29,049 nucleotides of DNA, from NCBI GenBank assembly GCA_024275095.1, contig JAJRZV010000028.1, forward strand, positions 1-29,049, written 5' to 3'. Positions 8,565-15,987 of this stretch are shown one piece after another; the stretch's first letter is position 1; each line of letters starts with the position of its first letter. Below the pieces are notes generated by a model. It saw only the letters and a program-made list of their open reading frames with translations, did no database searches and was not told where the DNA came from. This DNA is from a bacterium (lineage in GTDB: Bacteria; JAJRZV01). Position numbers and translations under genes: made by a program.

Positions 8565-9824
8565 GTGCGATGGTCAACCTACAACGTGGAAATACCCCTT
8601 ACAGAAAAACTGAAAATGATCTACAACCCATTCACGGGTGGAGAGGTCATTGTTGAAGATTCGGGTGGAGATTTGGATGCAGACACCGCAGAGGTGCTGG
8701 CAGAAGCGGGTTTGGTGGTGGATGGGGATGAGGAAGCCGAATATTCGCGCGTTAGAGAGTCAATTTTTGCTGATTCCACCATGGGCCATGCCACGCTTCT
8801 CCTCACAACTGCCTGTAACTTCAGGTGTGTTTATTGTTTCCAGGAAGGTGAACGTCCACGCTACATGGATGACTTCACGGCAGAGGCAACAGCATGTTTT
8901 CTCGTAAACAGAGTGAAGGAGAGAGGGCTCGAGGGCCTGAGGCTCGTGTTTTACGGGGGCGAGCCCCTGATGAATTTGCGCGCTCTGCGCATCATTGCAC
9001 GCTATTGCAGGCACGGGTTAAACGGGCGGTTCGAGGCTGGTGTGATTACCAACGGATACTATCTCACTCCCGAGGTTATCCGCGAGCTGTGGGATCTGGG
9101 CGTCCAGTGGGTCAAGGTTACCATTGATGGAGTTCCGCCTTTTCACGAGAAGATGAGACCGGCGAGGCACGGCAGGCCCACCTTTGAAAGGCTTTTTTCC
9201 AACATGGTGAAAGCGGGCGAAAAACTCCGCGTCATCCTGGCAGCCAATTACACGGCTGAAACAGTGGAAGGTGTTTACCGGCTTGTTGATTACGTTGCAG
9301 CTCGAGGTGGACAGCAGTTTATAGACAAGTTTTTTGCTCGTCCGGTATTTGGAAAGCTTCTGTGCGACTCGGGGGCAGATATTTATTCATATGCACACAG
9401 CGATATCGAAGAGCTTTTCCGCGTGAACATGCATGCGGCCAAGCGCGGGTTCCCCATCAAGGACTTTTTCCACCTGGGCCCATGCAATTTTTACGATGCC
9501 TCGAGCCTGGCAGTGGATCCTGTGGGCAATGTGTACCCCTGCGAGGGTCTCGTGCATTTCCCGGAGTTTAAGGCTGGCAATGTAAGTCGAAGTGTTGATG
9601 AAACCGCTCTCGTGGACGTGAAAAAGGTGGAGCGTTTTCGCCCGTGCCGGCGCTGCCCGTATCTTCCCGCGTGCGGGGGTGGATGCGCTGTTTCCGCGCT
9701 TGTTGCCCGGGGCTCGCACGAGAAGGTGATGTGCGAGAAAACCTTTTTTGAGCGGGCGGGCGTAAGGTTTCTGAAAGAAAGGGCCCTTTCTGAAATAACA
9801 CAACAAAAGGAGGTGGCAATATGA
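8565..9824 (+). CDS. radical SAM/SPASM peptide maturase
   Basis: A 419-residue radical SAM enzyme of the SPASM subfamily, which modifies ribosomally made peptides (relatives: PqqE, MftC, anSME). The N-terminal segment (RWSTYNVEIP, YNPFTG) is the usual lead-in. C84-x3-C88-x2-C91 (CNFRCVYC) binds the SAM cluster, and FYGGEP near 127-132 contacts SAM. The SPASM part is complete: C307-x13-G-x4-C326, then C361-x2-C364-x5-C370-x3-C374, then C390, ligands for two auxiliary Fe-S clusters. Start is GTG 8565; an in-frame TAG nine bases upstream rules out earlier starts. The stop overlaps the ATG of the 21-codon peptide gene (ATGA). No separate PqqD-like carrier is adjacent. The chemistry performed cannot be read from sequence. 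Confidence 0.93.
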   Translation: MRWSTYNVEIPLTEKLKMIYNPFTGGEVIVEDSGGDLDADTAEVLAEAGLVVDGDEEAEYSRVRESIFADSTMGHATLLLTTACNFRCVYCFQEGERPRYMDDFTAEATACFLVNRVKERGLEGLRLVFYGGEPLMNLRALRIIARYCRHGLNGRFEAGVITNGYYLTPEVIRELWDLGVQWVKVTIDGVPPFHEKMRPARHGRPTFERLFSNMVKAGEKLRVILAANYTAETVEGVYRLVDYVAARGGQQFIDKFFARPVFGKLLCDSGADIYSYAHSDIEELFRVNMHAAKRGFPIKDFFHLGPCNFYDASSLAVDPVGNVYPCEGLVHFPEFKAGNVSRSVDETALVDVKKVERFRPCRRCPYLPACGGGCAVSALVARGSHEKVMCEKTFFERAGVRFLKERALSEITQQKEVAI

Positions 9825-9886
9825 AGGTACTGAAAATCAAAAAAGTGGTCCGCCAGAAAGCTGTTTGTTCATGGTACCTCTACTGA
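9821..9886 (+). CDS. 21-residue putative RiPP precursor peptide
   Basis: A 21-codon gene (ATG 9821, TGA 9884-9886). The N-terminal part, MKVLKIKKVVRQ, is strongly basic; the C-terminus is KAVCSWYLY, with one cysteine, one tryptophan and two tyrosines. AAAAGGAGGTG (9806-9816) sits four to six bases before the ATG, the best ribosome binding site in this region. The ATG overlaps the stop of the radical SAM/SPASM gene by four bases. Size and position fit a substrate of that enzyme: PqqA is about 23 residues, and the mycofactocin precursor also ends in tyrosine (VY). I infer a basic recognition part and an aromatic core. No double-glycine or other cleavage site is visible. I recognise no family; function is inferred from context. 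Confidence 0.72.
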   Translation: MKVLKIKKVVRQKAVCSWYLY

Positions 9887-9927
9887 TTTTCCTGGAAAAG
9901 GGGGAGCAAAGCCCGTAACATAACCCC

Positions 9928-11376
9928 GTGGTGGGGTTGAGAAATTCAAAGGGGCAGGGGGTAGGGTTCTACCTGCTCCCCTTTTTCTTGTTTGTTTTTG
10001 TGTTGGGTGGTGTTTCAAGTTGTAGAGTCCATGAAAAGCGCCAAGAGTTAAGAGTAGGAGTAGTAGATTACGTTCAGCTTTATATTCCTGCACAACAGGA
10101 AATTGCGACGATAGGACCCTTTAGTACTGCCATCAATGAGCTTCGGAGAGAGAAAGTATGGACGGAACGCTATTGGGAAGCTAAGGATAATGGCAGAAAA
10201 ATTGTGTGTGGTGAAATGAAAAAATTAAATAAAAAAATCAACATGGAAAAACTTATTGATAGTTTAAATACAGCAGCAAAACGTTCTTTTTATATAACGG
10301 GTCACAATGGCTTTGTATTTTCAAGACTGCGTTTTGAAAAAGGCTCTTCCGAATGTCCTCTTAAGGTTTTGTTTCCTTCATACATATCTCCTTTAGAAGT
10401 GATGGCAATATTAAAAAGAAGAGCTTTTGTTATTTCACAGGAAAAGAAGAAAAGATTGTTTGTGATTGACCACCTGAATTCCGCGGAGGTTGTTTTAAAG
10501 AGAAACCCTTTGGCTGAACAGAAAAATAATTTTTCACAAATATTCCTCAAGGCCTATCCCCGTCCGGAAAAGGCTTTTGCAGCACTTCTCAACGGAGACG
10601 TGGACCTGGCCTTTCCTGTTCCATATTTTTTGTACAGCGCATACAAAAGTGTCAGCGGCCTCGAGTTTAAACTGTATAACATCGAGAACTTCGTTTACAT
10701 TATTGCCTTCAACCACAAACATCTTGGAACCGGTGAAAACGATGTGCTCCACAAGGTGCTGGACCTCGCTGCTGACAGGGAAAGAATCAACAGGGATGTG
10801 TTCGGCGGCCTGGCAAACCTCGAAGGCTTCTGGCCCTGGAGGTACGATCCTGTTGAAGCCATGAAGATGCTCGACGAGCACGGGTGGCACTATGCTCCCC
10901 ATTCTTCCATCAGGGAAAAGAACGGTAAGAAGTTAATGCTGAAGGCAGCCTTTCCCGAATGGTGGCCCGAGGGGCGACGTATTCTGTTTCTCTTGAAAAG
11001 AGATTTTTATCGAATAGGCATCGGGCTTGATGTAAAATCCATAAGCTTCGAAGAAATGAGGAAAATTTTTGTCGAACAAAAAGACGATTTTGACCTCGTT
11101 TTTATCATGGGTGTGGTGGGTTATCCTCACACCCCGCTTGCGCTCTGGTGCAGGAAACTGGCAGGCCGGTTCAACCCGTTTGCATACGATGACCCTGACT
11201 TCTGCCGGGCTTCTGCAAAAGGTGACGCAGAAGGAGTCATTCGGGCTGCGTTAAAGAACCCGCCTTTTGTGTTCATCGCGGAAGCCCCCGTGGTTGTGGC
11301 TGCGGATGAACTGCTGGAGATTCCCCGGGAGAGCTACCTTTTTGAGAATATCCAGCAGTGGAGGTTCCGCCATTAA
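9928..11376 (+). CDS. solute-binding lipoprotein, family 5 (peptide-type) like
   Basis: A lipoprotein related to DppA/OppA-type binding proteins (SBP family 5). The signal peptide has a hydrophobic run FYLLPFFLFVFVLGG and lipobox VSSC. Family features lie in the second half: AFAALLNGDVDLAFPVP, then LDLAADRERINRDVFGGLA and EAMKMLDEHGW, the typical late segment of these proteins. The mature protein is about 450 residues, shorter than the usual 500 or more. Start is uncertain: GTG 9928, GTG 9931 or TTG 9937, none with a good ribosome binding site. A terminator-like hairpin lies inside the signal-peptide codons. Bases 10020-10550 are much more AT-rich than the rest of the gene. No ABC permease or ATPase genes are adjacent, so it may serve the downstream kinase as a sensor partner rather than uptake. 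Confidence 0.82.
   Translation: MVGLRNSKGQGVGFYLLPFFLFVFVLGGVSSCRVHEKRQELRVGVVDYVQLYIPAQQEIATIGPFSTAINELRREKVWTERYWEAKDNGRKIVCGEMKKLNKKINMEKLIDSLNTAAKRSFYITGHNGFVFSRLRFEKGSSECPLKVLFPSYISPLEVMAILKRRAFVISQEKKKRLFVIDHLNSAEVVLKRNPLAEQKNNFSQIFLKAYPRPEKAFAALLNGDVDLAFPVPYFLYSAYKSVSGLEFKLYNIENFVYIIAFNHKHLGTGENDVLHKVLDLAADRERINRDVFGGLANLEGFWPWRYDPVEAMKMLDEHGWHYAPHSSIREKNGKKLMLKAAFPEWWPEGRRILFLLKRDFYRIGIGLDVKSISFEEMRKIFVEQKDDFDLVFIMGVVGYPHTPLALWCRKLAGRFNPFAYDDPDFCRASAKGDAEGVIRAALKNPPFVFIAEAPVVVAADELLEIPRESYLFENIQQWRFRH
9948..9986 (+). terminator. terminator-like hairpin between peptide gene and binding protein
   Basis: AAAGGGGCAGG pairs, with small bulges, with CCTGCTCCCCTTT, around an inner GTAG-GGTT-CTAC hairpin, and is followed by TTTTT (9982-9986). 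A second hairpin, AACCCC-GTGGT-GGGGTT, lies just upstream (9922-9938). The structure sits about 60 bases after the peptide stop but inside the apparent signal-peptide codons of the next gene. Partial termination here would leave more peptide-maturase mRNA than binding-protein mRNA; this is inferred. Confidence 0.5.
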
Positions 11377-11383
11377 AACCTCT

Positions 11384-13057
11384 GTGCGAACACGGTTGTG
11401 GAAACTTGTGCTCGCGGCAGCCATTGTGCCCGTGATATTTTATGGCCTTCTTAACGCAGCAACCTTTCTCAGGATGACGGCAGAGTCCACACGCGAAAGG
11501 CTCAAACGCGTGGGCAGCAGGGTCTCCGAGGAAATTACTTCTTATATAAAGCACAACTTTGACATCATGGAAACTCTTGTTGAATCTTTCTCCGGAGCGA
11601 TGATGACACCTGAGCAGGTGGATGTGCTCCTTAAAAACTATGTTGTTAATTTTTCCCGGATCAGGGACATGCAAATCCGGGTGGGTCGGCACTGGTATTA
11701 CGCAATATTACAAAAGCCCATGGTCACTCCTCCCCTTTTTTCGATTTCAGCAGAAAAAGCTGTCTCCTCGATTGCTTTTGAAAAGGAAACGGGGCTTCCT
11801 GTGATTTTTTTGCAGTTGAAAAAGAAGGATTCTATTCTCGGTGACGTTGAGGTGACGGCAAGAGTGAGCATTATTGACCTCTGGAAACGCCTTATGAATG
11901 CAGAAGCTGATACCGGCATTACGTTTATCCTGACCGACGGGCAGGCTCGCATCATCGCTCACAGTCGCAAAACGCGGAAAGCCCAGGCCCTGGTATTTAA
12001 TGACACGAGGGTCAGGGATTTCCTGGCGCACAGCTCGGATAACCTTTTCGTTCGGGAACCTGACGAAACTTATTCCATGGTGGTGACGCAGGAAGTTAAG
12101 GGTCCCGGGTGGTTTCTCGCTGCTGCCCAACCTGTTGGCATGTGGGGGAGCAAGGCATTTTATACTGCACTGCGAATATTTGCCTTTATTCTTTCCTTTG
12201 TGTCTTTTGCGACCCTCGTATCTTATTATCAGGGTGGATACATAACCGGTGCTGTAGAGGAACTCGTGAAAGGCACAAGGGAGACAGCGGCAGAGAATTT
12301 CTCGTATCGGATCAGGTTGAGAACCGGAGATGAGCTGGAAGAACTCGCAGATGCCTTCAACGAAATGAACACTCGGATAAGAGAACTGCTCGAAGAGGTA
12401 AAAGAAAAGGAAAGAAAGCTGACGTTTGTAAGGCTCATTCGAGGTGTGCTGCACGACCTCAAGCATCCTTTTGCTGGCATGAAAACTGCACTTTCTTTTC
12501 GCGATGCAGAAAAGATGAAGGAGCAAATCTCACGGCATATTGAAGAGACAGAACAGCTTTTTGAGGACCTCCAGGCTCTCGGGCAGGAAAAACTGGAAAT
12601 CCCTCTTTTAAAGACTCCAGTGCATGAGGTGGTGAAAGAAGCGGTGGACATGTATAGCGACGCCGCGAAACGAAAAGGGATTGCCATAAGTTTTCAAACA
12701 CCTGAAAAAATTTACGCTCATGCTCATCCACAGTATTTGCTGCGTGTGCTGTGCAATCTGGTAGAAAACGCTGTTCAGGCCACGTCCCACGGAAAAATCG
12801 AAGTTATTGCAAAAGATGAGGGTGAGAAGATTAAAATAGTAGTGGTGGATACAGGAAAAGGCATTCCTCCGGAGAACCTTCCGCGAATTTTTCAATGGGA
12901 GTTTTCCACCAAGCATCGTGGTCTGGGATTGGGATTGGCGTTGTGCAAGCGTTTTGTAGAAGCAATGGATGGAAGCATAACAGTGGAAAGTGAGGTGGGG
13001 AGGGGAACGACCTTTACCATTGTGCTAAAAAAGCACAGGGAGGAGAAAAATGCCTGA
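11384..13057 (+). CDS. membrane sensor histidine kinase (Cache-like, HAMP, HisKA, HATPase)
   Basis: A sensor kinase of about 557 residues. The first membrane helix is LVLAAAIVPVIFYGLLNAA. A periplasmic domain of about 250 residues looks Cache-like. The second helix is FAFILSFVSFATLVSYY. A HAMP linker (GDELEELADAFNEMNTRI) and coiled coil follow, then the H-box VLHDLKHPFAGMKTAL with the phosphorylated histidine in HDLKHP. The ATPase has N-box NLVENAVQAT, G1 DTGKGIP, F-box and G2 GLGLGLAL. No response regulator follows; candidates are the CheY-like and NtrC-type proteins at 4292-6063. I choose GTG 11384, but AUU 11372 has a better spaced GGAGGT (11360-11365) and overlaps the stop of the binding-protein gene, so the true start may be AUU. 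Context suggests it reads the binding protein or its ligand. Confidence 0.92.
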   Translation: MRTRLWKLVLAAAIVPVIFYGLLNAATFLRMTAESTRERLKRVGSRVSEEITSYIKHNFDIMETLVESFSGAMMTPEQVDVLLKNYVVNFSRIRDMQIRVGRHWYYAILQKPMVTPPLFSISAEKAVSSIAFEKETGLPVIFLQLKKKDSILGDVEVTARVSIIDLWKRLMNAEADTGITFILTDGQARIIAHSRKTRKAQALVFNDTRVRDFLAHSSDNLFVREPDETYSMVVTQEVKGPGWFLAAAQPVGMWGSKAFYTALRIFAFILSFVSFATLVSYYQGGYITGAVEELVKGTRETAAENFSYRIRLRTGDELEELADAFNEMNTRIRELLEEVKEKERKLTFVRLIRGVLHDLKHPFAGMKTALSFRDAEKMKEQISRHIEETEQLFEDLQALGQEKLEIPLLKTPVHEVVKEAVDMYSDAAKRKGIAISFQTPEKIYAHAHPQYLLRVLCNLVENAVQATSHGKIEVIAKDEGEKIKIVVVDTGKGIPPENLPRIFQWEFSTKHRGLGLGLALCKRFVEAMDGSITVESEVGRGTTFTIVLKKHREEKNA

Positions 13058-13286
13058 CAAACTGGAAAGGGTGGATATAAGAGAAGATTTCCACGATGAA
13101 TATGTGGAAGTGAGGTATTATCGTTCCTTGAGTATAGATGGCTCCGTCTCGTATTATGCGCATGTGATATTCGGCTCAGGGGACAGCTTCATTATCGACG
13201 ATGCGGATATAGACAGTGTCGCGGCAAAGGTGGAACGCATCCTTCCAGTATCGTATTATGTAAGGCAAATGGGTAACCATACCTGA
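13050..13286 (+). CDS. 78-residue protein of unknown function
   Basis: I do not recognise this protein. It has 78 residues, is acidic in its first half, lacks a signal peptide, membrane segment or cysteine, and has a tyrosine-rich pattern (VEVRYYRS, VSYYAHV, VSYYVRQ). The start ATG 13050 has a good ribosome binding site (GGGAGGAG) and overlaps the end of the kinase gene by eight bases, so translation is coupled. The next gene begins nine bases after its stop. The coupling suggests work with the kinase, perhaps as a small cytoplasmic partner, but nothing in the sequence proves this. The predicted shape, alternating strands with a final helix, is only an impression. Confidence 0.75.
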   Translation: MPDKLERVDIREDFHDEYVEVRYYRSLSIDGSVSYYAHVIFGSGDSFIIDDADIDSVAAKVERILPVSYYVRQMGNHT

Positions 13287-13295
13287 GTTGACCAG

Positions 13296-14282
13296 ATGAG
13301 CGAGATCGTATGGCAGAAAGATAATGTACGGATTGTACGATTTGGCACCCGTACACCCTGGCCGCCAAGCCATGCCAACGCGTATCTCATTGATGATGAA
13401 GTGGTCACGCTTGTGGATACGGGTTTGTGCCTGGACGAAAGCATTCAGATGATCGAAGATTATTTGAACTCGCGCAAACTTCGCATCCACAGAATTGTTA
13501 TCACTCACGGTCACATAGACCACTATGGTGCCGTCGGCGCTTTTCGGGAACGTTATCCTTCCGCTGTTGTTTTATGTCATAAAGCCGACGCGGACAAGTT
13601 GACCCGAAAGGTCTCGGAAGGAATAGAAGAAGCCTCTGAAACAATGCGGGAGTTTTTTACTTCTCAGGGAGTCCCTGAAACAGCCGTTCACATGAGCGGT
13701 GAAATGCTGCGCATACTGGATGGCGTGGTGTGTCCTGTGTATGATATTGAGTTTTTGAAGGGTGGAGAGGTTCTTGAGTCAGGAGCCATCAAGTTAAAAG
13801 TTGTGCACGTACCAGGACATTCTCCGGGTCAGGTGGTATTGTACGATGAGAAACACGGGATTCTTTTTTCCGGAGATCACGTGCTTTCCAAGAAACCTCC
13901 AACCCCGCTGATTGAAATGACGGGGGAAGGCAAGTTTTTTAACAATATCATTCATTATGTTGACTCTCTTCATTACGTGAGAAATTTTAAAGTTCAACTT
14001 GTATTGCCCGGGCACTGGCGTACCTTTGAAGACCTCAGTACAAAAGTGGATGCCCTGTTGAAGTATTACGAGATGAAAAAATGGGAAACCAAAAACGTCC
14101 TTGAAAAAGCCGGTCGCCCCATGAATGCGTATGAGATCGCCAGAGCCCTGTTTCCCGAAATGCCTGAAGGGGTGTTTTTCATAGGGGTTTCAGAAGCAAT
14201 TGGTTACCTGTCCCTTCTTGAAAAGGATGGCGAAGTTGTGGCCGACAAAACTTCTCATCCCGTTCTTTACCATCTGGTCTGA
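13296..14282 (+). CDS. metallo-beta-lactamase-fold hydrolase (LACTB2/glyoxalase II-like)
   Basis: A 328-residue binuclear metal hydrolase. Metal ligands are H71, H73, D75 and H76 (HGHIDH), H175 (VPGHSPG), D194 (FSGDHVL) and H240 (LPGHW). After the catalytic domain comes a C-terminal winged-helix-like part (residues about 245-328, GRPMNAYEIARALFP), as in LACTB2-type proteins. This subgroup includes RNases, hydroxyacylglutathione hydrolases and other thioesterases, so the substrate cannot be assigned. It follows the 78-residue orphan by nine bases and is the last gene of the block; the next promoter begins at 14327. It could be a housekeeping hydrolase that merely shares the transcript. Confidence 0.9.
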   Translation: MSEIVWQKDNVRIVRFGTRTPWPPSHANAYLIDDEVVTLVDTGLCLDESIQMIEDYLNSRKLRIHRIVITHGHIDHYGAVGAFRERYPSAVVLCHKADADKLTRKVSEGIEEASETMREFFTSQGVPETAVHMSGEMLRILDGVVCPVYDIEFLKGGEVLESGAIKLKVVHVPGHSPGQVVLYDEKHGILFSGDHVLSKKPPTPLIEMTGEGKFFNNIIHYVDSLHYVRNFKVQLVLPGHWRTFEDLSTKVDALLKYYEMKKWETKNVLEKAGRPMNAYEIARALFPEMPEGVFFIGVSEAIGYLSLLEKDGEVVADKTSHPVLYHLV

Positions 14283-14326
14283 TTCCTTACAAGCAGAATC
14301 GGTCCTCTGGTCGCACAGCGAAATAC

Positions 14327-14356
14327 TTGACATCTGTTCCGCGGGTTGTTTATTAT
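14327..14356 (+). promoter_or_regulatory. sigma-70-type promoter for the SCP2 gene
   Basis: TTGACA (14327-14332), an 18-base spacer and TATTAT (14351-14356) precede the SCP2 gene. Transcription would begin near 14364. AAAAGGAGGG (14384-14393) is its ribosome binding site. With the terminator at 14896-14927 this defines a single-gene unit. Confidence 0.7.
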
Positions 14357-14398
14357 CGTTAACACAATGAACACTATATTACGAAAAGGAGGGATAGC

Positions 14399-14860
14399 AT
14401 GGTAGAGGAAGCATTTGTGAAGGAAATTCAGGGTTTGTCAGACGAAGAGTTGGCAGCAAGGGTAAAGGAGGCTGTGGAGAAAAATGACCGCAAGGCCCTT
14501 GCTCAGATTTCTGCTGCTGCCACAGCGCGTCAGACTTACGAGGTCATCATTCCCACTGCTTCAGCTGCTCGTCCGGACCTTGGTGAGAAACTCAAGGGCA
14601 CCAAGGCTGTGTTCAAATTCGTTATCGAAGGCGAAGGCGGTGGAGTGTGGTGTCTCGTGATTGATGACGGTAACATCAGCGTGAAAGCCGAAGACGATCC
14701 CAATGCCAATGTGACCATTACCATGGCCGAAGCTGACCGCCAGGCAATGGCCCGAAGAGAGCTGGATCCTCAGATGGCTTTCATGCAGGGCAAGGTGAAA
14801 ATTGCCGGAGATATGGCTCTGGCCATGAAACTTCGTACATTGCTCCGGCCGCCCCAGTAA
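14399..14860 (+). CDS. SCP2 sterol-binding domain protein
   Basis: A 153-residue cytoplasmic protein. An N-terminal helical stretch (MVEEAFVKEIQGLSDEELAARVKEA, about 45 residues) precedes an SCP2-type fold. The SCP2 part shows the usual strand pattern: FKFVIEGEGGGVWCLVIDDG, then ADPNANVTITM-like DDPNANVTITMAEAD, then MAFMQGKVKIAGDMALAMKL. Proteins of this family bind lipids or acyl chains in a hydrophobic tunnel; bacterial members are mostly uncharacterised. The gene has a strong promoter, a strong ribosome binding site and a perfect terminator, so it is probably well expressed and independent of its neighbours. No sterol genes are in the window. Confidence 0.88.
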   Translation: MVEEAFVKEIQGLSDEELAARVKEAVEKNDRKALAQISAAATARQTYEVIIPTASAARPDLGEKLKGTKAVFKFVIEGEGGGVWCLVIDDGNISVKAEDDPNANVTITMAEADRQAMARRELDPQMAFMQGKVKIAGDMALAMKLRTLLRPPQ

Positions 14861-14895
14861 TCTTAGCTGGTATCAGGTAACAAGAGCGGTAACTT

Positions 14896-14927
14896 AAAAA
14901 GAGGGGGATGTACATCCCCCTCTTTTT
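14896..14927 (+). terminator. perfect 32-base palindromic terminator
   Basis: AAAAAGAGGGGGATGT is followed directly by its exact reverse complement ending CCCTCTTTTT. The A and T flanks make it a working Rho-independent terminator in either direction. It closes the SCP2 unit. Confidence 0.92.
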
Positions 14928-14952
14928 ATTTTTATTCTTTTCTTACTTTTTC

Positions 14953-14958
14953 TATAAT
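14953..14958 (+). promoter_or_regulatory. TATAAT -10 element just before the Ig-like lipoprotein
   Basis: A consensus TATAAT lies seven bases before the first possible ATG (14966). The -35 position has only weak similarity (TTTTAT). If used, transcription starts at or next to the ATG and the message is leaderless, unless translation begins at the later in-frame ATGs (14972, 14978, 14990). Confidence 0.35.
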
Positions 14959-14965
14959 AACAAAA

Positions 14966-15964
14966 ATGAATATGGATATGGGCTGGAGGATGTTTCTCAA
15001 AATTGAGAGATGGATAGTTATTTTTGCAAGCGTTATTATTCTATTTTCGTGCTCTCGTGAAAAAGTAGAAGTTCCAAAAACGAAGAAGCCAAAGACAGTT
15101 CCGGTCCAAAAAAAAGGCGAGCCCGAAAATCTTCCTCCCGAGATAAGGGATATAGAAATTACCCCTCGTGAGCCTGTGACCGGTGAAAACGTAAAACTCA
15201 GTTTTAAATGTGTGGACCCCGATGCCCGACGTTGCAAATCCAGCATTACGTGGATTCTTAACAACGAGCCGGTGAAAGACATCAAGGGATTTATGTTTCC
15301 TGGATCGAGGCTCCATAAGGGTGATGTACTTTATGCAAAAATTACCGCAACAGATGATAAAGGTGGAGAAGTGAGTGTCAGCAGTCCGGAGGTTTATGTT
15401 CTCAACGCGCCTCCCCGCATTGTTAGATATGTAATTACTCCCCCCAATCCTTCCGCGGATGATTCCATCAAAGTCGAGCTCGAGTTCGAAGATCCTGATG
15501 GTGATTCTGTAAGCGCAGAATTCGTGTGGTACGTGGATGGAGAGGTGGTGGATGGAGTGAATGATAATGTATTGCCCCCAGGTCATGCCCGTTCCGGACA
15601 GTCGGTGGAAGCAGATGTGACGCCTTTTGATGGTGACTCGAGAGGAGAAACCGTACACATAGGACCCATCGAAATCGCCAACAGGCCTCCCAGGTTCGTG
15701 TCGCCACCCCCCACAAACATGCAGGTTTTTGGAACGTTTCAATGGCAATTCAAGGCAGTTGATCCAGACGGCGATCCCCTCTCTTTTTCCCTGGAGGGTG
15801 ATGTCCCTCCCGGGATGAGAATAGACCCTTCTTCCGGCGTTCTTTCGTGGCAGGTGGACAGCGAAGTTCTGAAGCAAGGATTGTCCTTCGTGGTGGTTGT
15901 CAGGGACTCCCACGGTGCAGAAACGAAAATGCCCATTACGTTGGGTCCAGCAAAAGTCAAATAA
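14966..15964 (+). CDS. lipoprotein with tandem Ig-like/cadherin-like domains
   Basis: A lipoprotein of up to 332 residues. The signal peptide is RWIVIFASVIILFSC with lipobox LFSC, best seen if translation begins at ATG 14990. A lysine- and proline-rich linker follows (KVEVPKTKKPKTVPVQKKGEP). Then come three Ig-like domains, each opening with a similar edge: NLPPEIRDIEITPREPVTGE, NAPPRIVRYVITPPNPSADD and NRPPRFVSPP. Internal DPDGDSVS and DPDGDPLSFSLEG stretches resemble calcium-binding loops and the putative-Ig (He_PIG) type. It stands directly before pilM, so a role in pilus or envelope assembly is possible, but it has its own promoter region and about 110 bases separate it from pilM. I do not know its specific function. 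Confidence 0.82.
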   Translation: MNMDMGWRMFLKIERWIVIFASVIILFSCSREKVEVPKTKKPKTVPVQKKGEPENLPPEIRDIEITPREPVTGENVKLSFKCVDPDARRCKSSITWILNNEPVKDIKGFMFPGSRLHKGDVLYAKITATDDKGGEVSVSSPEVYVLNAPPRIVRYVITPPNPSADDSIKVELEFEDPDGDSVSAEFVWYVDGEVVDGVNDNVLPPGHARSGQSVEADVTPFDGDSRGETVHIGPIEIANRPPRFVSPPPTNMQVFGTFQWQFKAVDPDGDPLSFSLEGDVPPGMRIDPSSGVLSWQVDSEVLKQGLSFVVVVRDSHGAETKMPITLGPAKVK

Positions 15965-15987
15965 TGTTCGACTATTCTGTCCATTTG

